Shown: positions 57,941 to 64,000 of the stretch, one piece after another | Layout: the number at the start of each line of letters is the position of its first letter | Position numbering within the stretch: the stretch's first letter is position 1 | Program-made: the position numbers and the translations under genes | Assembly (NCBI GenBank): GCA_902571335.1 | Contig: CACGBT010000001.1 | Coordinates: forward strand, 62,001 to 126,000 | From: an uncultured Prochlorococcus sp. | GTDB taxonomy: Bacteria > Cyanobacteriota > Cyanobacteriia > PCC-6307 > Cyanobiaceae | Length of the DNA stretch: 64,000 nt | Direction of reading: 5' to 3' | The notes under the pieces: generated by a model | Database searches by the model: none | What the model saw: only the letters and a program-made list of their open reading frames with translations | What the model was told of the DNA's origin: nothing

Positions 57941-59437
57941 TTAGAGATCTAATTTCAGTTCGTATTGTTTTTCCTTTTCCTTAGAAACAATTTTTTTATT
58001 ATTTATGTTTTTTCTAAGCCTTTTTCTAGAGCCATGCTTTAAATAAATTTCTTTTGAGATATCCCAATATCCATCCTTTTTAGTGATTTCCTGAATTTTC
58101 TTCTTTGCAGTTTTAGTACTATTTGGGATGTCAATTATTGGTCTTATGTAATTAATTTGTTCATATTCTTCTTGATTAAATCTAGATAATAGCCATGGTT
58201 CATGAATGAAATTAAGTGATATATCCTTTAATTCTGGTATCCATTTTTTTATAAATTTACCTTGAGGATCATGATCTTTTCCCTGCTTAATAGGATTATA
58301 AATTCTATTGGTATTTATAGACGTAGTTCCAGATTGCATTTGGCATTGGTTCCAATGTATTCCAGGCTCATAATCTACAAATTTATTTGCTAATTCAGAA
58401 CCTGAATCTTGCCATGGTAGCCATAAATTATAGCTAGCAAAAGACATTAACATCGCTCGCATCCTAAAGTTAATCCATCCATTGAAATTTAATGAACGCA
58501 TACATGCATCTATAAAAGGAAAGCCCGTATTGCCTGAACTCCATGAATAAAGTAATTCATTATTTTTTTCTCTAATATTTTTAAAAAAAGGATGGTATTC
58601 CCTAAACTCTAGTTCTGGTTCACTTTCAAGTTTCTGAATAAAATGACAATGCCAAGTTAATCTGCTTTTTAACATCTTGGAATTATTGTTTTTTGATATA
58701 TTTGCCTCTTTAAAAATTTCTTTTAATGAAATACATCCCCAACAAATATATGGGGATAGTCTTGTACAACTATCAAATGATTTTTCTGGGCTAGATATAT
58801 CTTTTGAATAAGAATCTAATTTATTACTAAAGAAGTATTGCATTCTCTCTAAACCTTTCTTTCTTCCACCTTGCATTCTTCCTGGACAAATTCCTTTTTT
58901 AAAGGTAAAAATTTCGTCTGAGGGTATTTCTCCAATATTAAAGTTAATAGAATTAATTCTTAATGGAGCTTTGAGTAAGTTTTTTTCGGAATTTTCTTGC
59001 CATTTTTTAGACCAATTATTCCTATCTAAATTTCCTCTAAAAACTGAAAATTGTAGAAATTCCTTCCAAATAATATTTTTGCTTAAAGCCCATTCTCTTA
59101 CTTTTTGATCTCTTTTATAAGTAAGCCAATCTCCGGTTTCTTGATGGCTATATATACCTTTGATTTTAAATTTTGAACTAATTTCATCAAAAATATTAAT
59201 AACATTTCCAGTCCTAATAATTAATGGTTGTCCAATCTCAGTAAGTGCATTTCTTAAATCTATTAAACTTTCTTTGCAAAATTGCCATTGTCTATCTGAA
59301 TGAGTATTTTGGCTCCAAATATCTAACTCAATAATATAAATAGGTAAAATATCATTATCTTTTATAGCCTCACAGAGAGCTTCGTTATCAAAAATTCTTA
59401 AATCTTTCTTAAACCATAAAATATTTATTTCTTTCAT
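57941..59437 (-). CDS. phrB: Photolyase/cryptochrome-family protein
   Basis: 498 residues. N-terminal antenna domain (INILWFKKDLRIFDNEALCE) and C-terminal FAD domain with ASTGWINFRMRAMLMSFASY-like RMRAMLMSF, the substrate-site WCQ-type WNQCQMQSGTTSINTNRIYN and DYEPGIHWNQ. Probably a light-driven DNA repair enzyme; a cryptochrome role cannot be excluded from sequence alone. Confidence 0.88.
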   Translation of the reverse strand: MKEINILWFKKDLRIFDNEALCEAIKDNDILPIYIIELDIWSQNTHSDRQWQFCKESLIDLRNALTEIGQPLIIRTGNVINIFDEISSKFKIKGIYSHQETGDWLTYKRDQKVREWALSKNIIWKEFLQFSVFRGNLDRNNWSKKWQENSEKNLLKAPLRINSINFNIGEIPSDEIFTFKKGICPGRMQGGRKKGLERMQYFFSNKLDSYSKDISSPEKSFDSCTRLSPYICWGCISLKEIFKEANISKNNNSKMLKSRLTWHCHFIQKLESEPELEFREYHPFFKNIREKNNELLYSWSSGNTGFPFIDACMRSLNFNGWINFRMRAMLMSFASYNLWLPWQDSGSELANKFVDYEPGIHWNQCQMQSGTTSINTNRIYNPIKQGKDHDPQGKFIKKWIPELKDISLNFIHEPWLLSRFNQEEYEQINYIRPIIDIPNSTKTAKKKIQEITKKDGYWDISKEIYLKHGSRKRLRKNINNKKIVSKEKEKQYELKLDL

Positions 59438-59523
59438 AATTTTTTCTTTTAATCCTAGAAAAATAAGATTAAGTTTGTAGGTAAAAAATTTAAAAAATTT
59501 TAGAATACTAAAAAATCAAAAAA

Positions 59524-60147
59524 ATGAAAATAACAAAAAAACTTTGGGAGGATAATTATGAGATTGCTTTACTAAGTTTAAATACAAAATTTGTTCAAGG
59601 TTTAAAGAATGGAAGTCTCCCTAAAAATATATTTCAAGAATATTTAGCTCAAGATTATTTCTTTTTAGAGACTTTTGCTAAGGCTTATGGTCTTGCTGTA
59701 TCTAAATCAACAGATAAGTACTCAATAAGGAAGTTAAGTGAACTGTTAATGGGCGTTACAGAGGAGTTAATACTTCATGAAACATATGCAAAAGAATGGG
59801 ATATTGATTTGTCAAATAACTATATAAAAAAAGCTACCAAAAATTATACAGATTTCCTTGATGATACTTCCAAAAGACTTAGCTCCGTTGAAATAATGTT
59901 TGCAATGACTCCATGCATGCGACTTTACTCTTGGATAGGTAAAAGTTTGTATAAGAAGGATTTTGATATTAAATATAAAGAATGGATAATTACTTATTCT
60001 GATGAGAGCTTTGAAAAGCTAGCAGATTCACTTGAAAATCTTATTGAGACTAATGAAGCAACATATGATATTAATCAGGCCAAATATTTATACAGGAGAG
60101 CTATGGAATTGGAGTTAGATTTTTTTAATGCATATTCAGAATTCTGA
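59524..60147 (+). CDS. tenA: TenA-family thiamin salvage hydrolase
   Basis: 207 residues, all-helical. EYLAQDYFFLETFAKAYGLA, the active-site Cys in FAMTPCMRLYSWIG and Glu near the end (RAMELELDFFN). The Cys puts it in the TenA_C group, which cleaves 4-amino-5-aminomethyl-2-methylpyrimidine from degraded thiamin. Next to thiD, 49 bases away. Confidence 0.9.
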   Translation: MKITKKLWEDNYEIALLSLNTKFVQGLKNGSLPKNIFQEYLAQDYFFLETFAKAYGLAVSKSTDKYSIRKLSELLMGVTEELILHETYAKEWDIDLSNNYIKKATKNYTDFLDDTSKRLSSVEIMFAMTPCMRLYSWIGKSLYKKDFDIKYKEWIITYSDESFEKLADSLENLIETNEATYDINQAKYLYRRAMELELDFFNAYSEF

Positions 60148-60196
60148 TTTAAATTAAAATTTATTTATATTATTTTCAAAAACGAGTTAATAAATT

Positions 60197-60976
60197 ATGT
60201 ATTCTAAAATTGCACTTTCAATAGGCGGTAGTGACTCTGGGGGTGGAGCAGGCATACAGGCTGATCTGAGAACTTTCATGGCACTTAAAGTACATGGATG
60301 TTCCGTTATTACATGTATTACCGCACAAAATAGTATAGAGGTTACATGCGTTCAACCAGTAGAGAAGAATACTTTATTAAATCAGTTAGATACTTTATTT
60401 GCTGATTTTGGTATTGATGCCTTAAAAACCGGAATGTTATTAAATGAAAGGATAATTAATGATACCGCTTCAAAATTAAACACTTATAAAATAACTAAAA
60501 TTATTGACCCAGTAATGGTTACAAGAACTGGTTCTAGATTACTTGAAGATTCTGCGATTAATGCTTATAAAAAACTCTTATTACCAATTGCGGATTTGGT
60601 AACTCCAAATATTTATGAAGCCAATCTACTTTCTGGTTTAGAAATAAGGAGTGAAGAAGATATCGAAAATTCCGCAAGAAATATTATTGGTCTTGGAGCT
60701 AAAGCGGTCCTTATAAAAGGTGGCGGTTTAAAAGATATGAAAGGGAAGGATTTTTTTCTTGACTTAAATGGTAGAAAAGACTGGCTCTTTAATAATTTTA
60801 TAAATACAAAAAATACCCACGGGAGCGGCTGTACTTTGAGTGCTGCTATTTGTGGTTACAAAGCTTTAGGTTTTGATCTGCTTGATTCCATACAAAAAGC
60901 GAAATTATTTGTTGAGAAATCTTTAGAGAATTCTTATAAAATTGGATCTGGTCCTGGTCCCTTAGGTCATCATTAA
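60197..60976 (+). CDS. thiD: Hydroxymethylpyrimidine/phosphomethylpyrimidine kinase
   Basis: 259 residues: [20 protein letters not shown] at the start and [20 protein letters not shown] near the end (ribokinase-like anion hole with catalytic Asp region replaced by Cys, as in ThiD). It phosphorylates the pyrimidine that TenA makes. TenA and ThiD together recycle base-degraded thiamin. Confidence 0.95.
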   Translation: MYSKIALSIGGSDSGGGAGIQADLRTFMALKVHGCSVITCITAQNSIEVTCVQPVEKNTLLNQLDTLFADFGIDALKTGMLLNERIINDTASKLNTYKITKIIDPVMVTRTGSRLLEDSAINAYKKLLLPIADLVTPNIYEANLLSGLEIRSEEDIENSARNIIGLGAKAVLIKGGGLKDMKGKDFFLDLNGRKDWLFNNFINTKNTHGSGCTLSAAICGYKALGFDLLDSIQKAKLFVEKSLENSYKIGSGPGPLGHH

Positions 60977-60994
60977 TTATTTTTAGAAGTGGAG

Positions 60995-61180
60995 TTAGAA
61001 CCACCATTTTCTGTAGGGTTTTTTTAAAAATAATATTTCTTCAGTCTCCCATCCTCCCTCCAACCACTCAAGATGCTCAAGCAATAAAGACTCACTTTCC
61101 CTTTTGCTTAATTGCCCAATTCTATTAGCAATACCATCAAACCTTACTTTCATCAATTCCTCAATCTTGATGTTATTCAT
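60995..61180 (-). CDS. 61-residue protein, unknown function
   Basis: MNNIKIEELMKVRFDGIANR, IGQLSKRESESLLLEHLEWL and EGGWETEEILFLKKPYRKWW F. Amphipathic helices with a Trp-rich end. Its upstream DNA contains CTTGTCAAT like the paralogous pair. Confidence 0.6.
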   Translation of the reverse strand: MNNIKIEELMKVRFDGIANRIGQLSKRESESLLLEHLEWLEGGWETEEILFLKKPYRKWWF

Positions 61181-61362
61181 AGGTTAAATACTAAATTTTT
61201 TCTACTCTTACTTGTATAGATTTTCTTGTCAATGATTTAATTTTATTTGTTTACTAGCAGTTCTTAAATATGTATTAAATACAACTTTTTAAAATAGATA
61301 GTAATTAAGACTTATTCACATAGATTTAATTAAATACTAATTTATATAAAAATACTCTATCT

Positions 61363-61506
61363 ATGAAAAAAAAAGAACCAGCAAAGCAAAAAACTATTTT
61401 AAATGTCGGTTATTGTGAAACTACATCTGAATGGCTCAATAGAATCATTACTGAACTGGCAGATGAAAATAAAAATTTTGTAGATTTGTCAGTTATTTGT
61501 GCTTAA
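61363..61506 (+). CDS. 47-residue protein, unknown function
   Basis: A basic start MKKKEPAKQKTILNVGYCET then TSEWLNRIITELADENKNFV and DLSVICA, with two cysteines. ATG 61363, TAA ends at 61506. Confidence 0.5.
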   Translation: MKKKEPAKQKTILNVGYCETTSEWLNRIITELADENKNFVDLSVICA

Positions 61507-61586
61507 GTTTTTAGAAAATATTTTATTTTGATTTATTTTCAGCTAGCTATTAACTGTAAGAACAATATAAAAAATATTTTTGCAAA

Positions 61587-62054
61587 GTGAATCCTGATCA
61601 AAAAAACATTGAAATAATTAAACAATTTAATTTATCTCCTCATCCTGAAGGTGGATGGTTTAGAGAGATAGTAAGGAGTAAGAATTCTCTTATAAGAGAA
61701 GATGGCCAAAGTAGAAACTTTATTACTGGAATTTATTATCTTTTGGAGAGAGAGGCAAAAAGTGCTTGGCACAGAGTACAGAATGCAGATGAAATTTGGA
61801 TTTATCTAAGGGGCGATCCTCTAAATTTATGGTGCTTAGATAATGATAATAAGTTAATAACAAATTTAATTTTAGATTCCAATAATCCAGTAGAAATGAT
61901 CCCATCTGGATATTGGCAAGCTGCAAAAAGTACAGGTGAATTTACTTTAGTGAGTTGTTGTGTTGGGCCGGGCTTTGATTTTAAGGATTTTGAATTGCTA
62001 AGAAATACAAATCATACTTCTAGATTAGATAAAGCAATTATTGATCTTATTTAA
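61587..62054 (+). CDS. DUF985 cupin-family protein
   Basis: 155 residues from GTG 61587. HPEGGWFREIVRS, SAWHRVQNADEIWIYLRGDP (cupin metal/substrate face), VEMIPSGYWQAAKS and TLVSCCVGPGFDFKDFELL are the DUF985 signature. Function unknown; the family has a double-stranded beta-helix fold. Confidence 0.88.
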   Translation: MNPDQKNIEIIKQFNLSPHPEGGWFREIVRSKNSLIREDGQSRNFITGIYYLLEREAKSAWHRVQNADEIWIYLRGDPLNLWCLDNDNKLITNLILDSNNPVEMIPSGYWQAAKSTGEFTLVSCCVGPGFDFKDFELLRNTNHTSRLDKAIIDLI

Positions 62055-62124
62055 GACATTTTTTCGTTTATATTTTTGAAATTATCCTTTAGATTTATAG
62101 GGCTACTTAATCAATCTATATTTA

Positions 62125-62502
62125 ATGAATAAAAATTCTGTCAAAACAATTGGTATTAATGATGAACCAAGAAAAGATTCACACTTAGTTTATGTAAATG
62201 AGGCTGATGGGTTAAAAGGCATCCTTAACAGTGATTTTGATGAATGGTCAAATTTTGATAGTTGGGAAAGTATTTCAGTTCAGCAATGGATTTTTTCAAG
62301 GGCTTTGGAGGTTTTCAGAGGTATGAAAATTGATATTAAGTGCGATTGTTGTAAACAGAATGATTTAATCCCATATGATTTTGAGAGTATTAAAAAAGAA
62401 AAATGCTTTGGTAAAAAAAGTGCTTACATGATTGAAAAAGTTGTAGATGAAATTGTATTAGCTAAGGCAAGAAGAGAAAGTGATGGAACATATTCTGCCT
62501 AA
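62125..62502 (+). CDS. 125-residue protein, unknown function
   Basis: An acidic N-terminal half (VNEADGLKGILNSDFDEWSN) and a Cys cluster IKCDCCKQNDLIPYDFESIK with Cys again at KKEKCFG, possibly a metal site. No family recognised. Next to small genes on both sides. Confidence 0.6.
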   Translation: MNKNSVKTIGINDEPRKDSHLVYVNEADGLKGILNSDFDEWSNFDSWESISVQQWIFSRALEVFRGMKIDIKCDCCKQNDLIPYDFESIKKEKCFGKKSAYMIEKVVDEIVLAKARRESDGTYSA

Positions 62503-62538
62503 GATTAACTAATATCTATGGATTGAAAAATTTCTTAG

Positions 62539-62721
62539 TTAGCAGTGAAAATTATCAGAAGAACCAATCGTTAAATTTCTAGTGGAGATCTTATGAAACT
62601 TAAAATGTACCGAATCACTGAACTCCTTTTCATCTGAGTAATTCACAAGATCTAATGGGTCGATATTTTCATCGAACCATGCATCATATTCGATATGGTT
62701 TGGTTCAGCAAAATAACTCAT
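62539..62721 (-). CDS. 60-residue acidic protein, unknown function
   Basis: From ATG 62721: MSYFAEPNHIEYDAWFDENI, DPLDLVNYSDEKEFSDSVHF and KFHKISTRNLTIGSSDNFHC. An ATG two codons upstream is possible. Soluble, acidic. Confidence 0.55.
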   Translation of the reverse strand: MSYFAEPNHIEYDAWFDENIDPLDLVNYSDEKEFSDSVHFKFHKISTRNLTIGSSDNFHC

Positions 62722-63231
62722 ATCCAATTAGTAACTGCCAAATAATATATAAACCGTACATGTGATACAAAAAAAGATTTTTTTTAAATTATTAATACAT
62801 GTCTTATCTTTTTAAAAGATAATGAAGGGAATTTATTAATCTATTTATTTCGATAAAAAGATGATGTGAATTTGCCCTATTTTACTATCTAGGATCGAAA
62901 TATTGATTGCTCCATAGCTATTTTCGGAAAATATAAGTAATAATAAAACTAAAAAAATTCACTCCCTTTTTTTGGCATAGATAAGTTAGTTTCAGATGAT
63001 GTTTTTTAAGAGAATCACATAAAATTAAACTGCATCTTTATTCTATTTCATGAAATGGTGAATATATTTCCTAATATGTTTGAAGTGACTAACATTAATA
63101 TATAAGTTCAATTTCTGAGGAGGGGAATCAAAAAAATAAAAGATATACTCCGAGATTCTTATTTCTATAAATTAATTTTTGGCAACTGATTTAGATTGAA
63201 TCGATTAGTAATAAATCTAAAGTTGATAAAA
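62722..63231. other. 510-base region without a clear gene
   Basis: Very AT-rich. Contains a perfect inverted repeat TTATCTTTT-T-AAAAGATAA at 62804-62822 and an AGGAGG-like stretch at 63117-63124 with no usable start codon behind it. I see no protein or RNA gene that I could support. Confidence 0.5.
62804..62822. promoter_or_regulatory. Near-perfect palindrome in gene-free DNA
   Basis: Nine-base arms around a single base (TTATCTTTT-T-AAAAGATAA). Too short a loop for an RNA hairpin, so more like a protein-binding site or chance. Confidence 0.3.
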
Positions 63232-63546
63232 TTAGCTTCTCCTTACCCAATCGGGTGATCCACTAAACCAATCAGCAATATCATCATTCTTAGGATCAAA
63301 ATGATTTTCAGTTTCTAAACCATCAAGCCCAAGAGATTGAATTAGTCCATTTATTCCATCTTTATTTTGTTTTCCATATCTTCTTAGACTATTTGCTTTC
63401 TTGAGCCATGTCCAGATAGTGGAATTACGTTTTGCAAACTTTTCTACATATATTCTTTCCTCTAATGAAACCTCCTCATCTATTGAAATCCTCTTTACGA
63501 TATCTTTAATTTTTAGACGAGTTTTGTTAGTTAAAAACATATTCAT
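63232..63546 (-). CDS. Conserved ~103-residue protein, copy 2 of a paralogous pair
   Basis: 104 residues, homologous along its length to the protein at 45353-45661: VSLEERIYVEKFAKRNSTI, WLKKANSLRRYG, LGLDGLETENHFDP and DWFSGSPDWVRRS. No known domain. The DNA upstream is also shared, so gene and control region were probably duplicated together. Confidence 0.82.
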   Translation of the reverse strand: MNMFLTNKTRLKIKDIVKRISIDEEVSLEERIYVEKFAKRNSTIWTWLKKANSLRRYGKQNKDGINGLIQSLGLDGLETENHFDPKNDDIADWFSGSPDWVRRS

Positions 63547-63587
63547 AAAATAATTTAATGTTTTATAGAAGTTTTTTTTATGAATGT

Positions 63588-63633
63588 CTTGTCAATCTTT
63601 ATTTCAAGAAAAAGTATTTTTTAGGAGGTTTTC
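63588..63633 (-). promoter_or_regulatory. Conserved upstream block shared by the paralogous pair (copy 2)
   Basis: CTTGTCAAT… aligned without gaps to 45711-45756; 35 of 46 bases agree. It lies 42 bases before the start codon and includes TTGACA toward the gene. Confidence 0.5.
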
Positions 63634-63671
63634 ACTTATAAAAATATTGTTTTTAAAACATAAATACTTAT

Positions 63672-63788
63672 TTGGTAAAATTGAATACTAAAGAAGATTT
63701 AGATAACTTATGTAAAGCAATATCTTCTATAAGATTCTCTCACAAATTTAAGATTTATTTAAAAAAGACTCAAAAAAAACAATATTGA
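63672..63788 (+). CDS. Possible 38-residue basic protein from TTG
   Basis: MVKLNTKEDLDNLCKAISSI then RFSHKFKIYLKKTQKKQY. A TTG at 63681 would give a slightly shorter form. No ATG and no clear ribosome binding site, so support is weak. Confidence 0.3.
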   Translation: MVKLNTKEDLDNLCKAISSIRFSHKFKIYLKKTQKKQY

Positions 63789-63826
63789 CAGTCAATTTAA
63801 GATAAGTATTAATTAACTACTTTTTC

Positions 63827-64000
63827 ATGAATCTTGAAACTACTGTTTTCACATTCAAAATAAGCGTACCTTTTGAAGAATGGGCCGCGATTTATGACAG
63901 CGAAGAAAATAAACAAATGAATAAAGATCGTGGAATTATTTGCTTGTATAAAGGTGTAATGAAAGATGATCCAACTAGTGTAATTCTTATTGAGCAGGGT
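63827..64000 (+). CDS. DUF3764-type protein (5' part, cut by window edge)
   Basis: 58 codons from ATG 63827 to the window end: MNLETTVFTFKISVPFEEWA, AIYDSEENKQMNKDRGIICL and YKGVMKDDPTSVILIEQG. This is the DUF3764 pattern, a small conserved protein of marine picocyanobacteria of unknown function. Confidence 0.75.
   Translation, partial: MNLETTVFTFKISVPFEEWAAIYDSEENKQMNKDRGIICLYKGVMKDDPTSVILIEQG

Noticed and set aside
59438-59523. TPP riboswitch before tenA
   Set aside because: The 86-base gap is too AT-rich and lacks the conserved CTGAGA/ACCTGA blocks.

Overview
The window is a compact, very AT-rich piece of a cyanobacterial chromosome that reads as Prochlorococcus, most likely a high-light ecotype. 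The evidence is the density of photosynthesis genes (psbEFLJ, psbB-psbT, psbM, petB-petD, psaE, ndhC-K-J), a lone divergent phycoerythrin beta gene with a CpeS-type lyase instead of a phycobilisome cluster, many conserved proteins under 100 residues, frequent GTG/TTG starts, very short spacers, and one 16S-tRNA(Ile)-tRNA(Ala)-23S-5S operon.

Region by region. 1-1.0 kb: an Mla/TGD-like lipid ABC transporter pair (MCE protein cut by the window edge, plus its ATPase). 1.1-6.6 kb: a YvcK/CofD-like protein, the NDH-1 module ndhCKJ, and the PSII-assembly block rubredoxin - ycf48 - psbE - psbF - psbL - psbJ. 6.6-13.6 kb: mtnP, an oxidoreductase-SelD fusion, CCA-adding enzyme and a UvrD-type helicase. 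13.7-15.7 kb: cpeB, cpeS and a small overlapping gene, then a TVP38-type membrane protein. 16.3-20.9 kb: tRNA-Phe, an FGGY sugar kinase, metK, ribosomal protein S1, nrdR. 20.9-25.1 kb: psbT-psbB divergent from a ferredoxin, then psbM, prmC, a YrdC/Sua5 protein and tRNA-Thr. 25.2-32.4 kb: minCDE, an HD hydrolase, ctpA (matures D1), petBD and a GH100 neutral invertase. 33.0-38.1 kb: the rRNA operon. 38.1-42.9 kb: mutM, psaE, a LysM protein, an aldehyde dehydrogenase, a GNAT protein and a DUF3104 protein.

From about 42.9 kb to the end the character changes: many tiny genes of unknown function lie between a few recognisable ones (a PTOX/alternative oxidase, a CrtISO-like desaturase/isomerase, TatA, PrxQ, ArfB, a CPBP protease, proline iminopeptidase, a photolyase/cryptochrome, TenA-ThiD thiamin salvage, a DUF985 cupin). 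This is the accessory-like part. I found several small genes there by reading the sequence directly, including an Hlip-like protein with a TTG start (43096-43251), a poly-glutamine mini-protein, and a string of single-helix membrane peptides. It also holds a paralogous pair of about 103-residue proteins 18 kb apart with conserved upstream DNA, and a gene-free 300-base stretch ending in a strong terminator that looks like a structured RNA.

Most of the window serves one theme: building, maturing and protecting the thylakoid electron-transport chain (PSII, b6f, PSI, NDH-1, PTOX, CtpA, Ycf48, rubredoxin, Hlip-like), alongside housekeeping genes. I saw no transposase, integrase, CRISPR array or restriction system. 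No complete new multi-gene system is evident; the best novel leads are the small-gene cluster, the candidate RNA and the duplicated gene/upstream unit.
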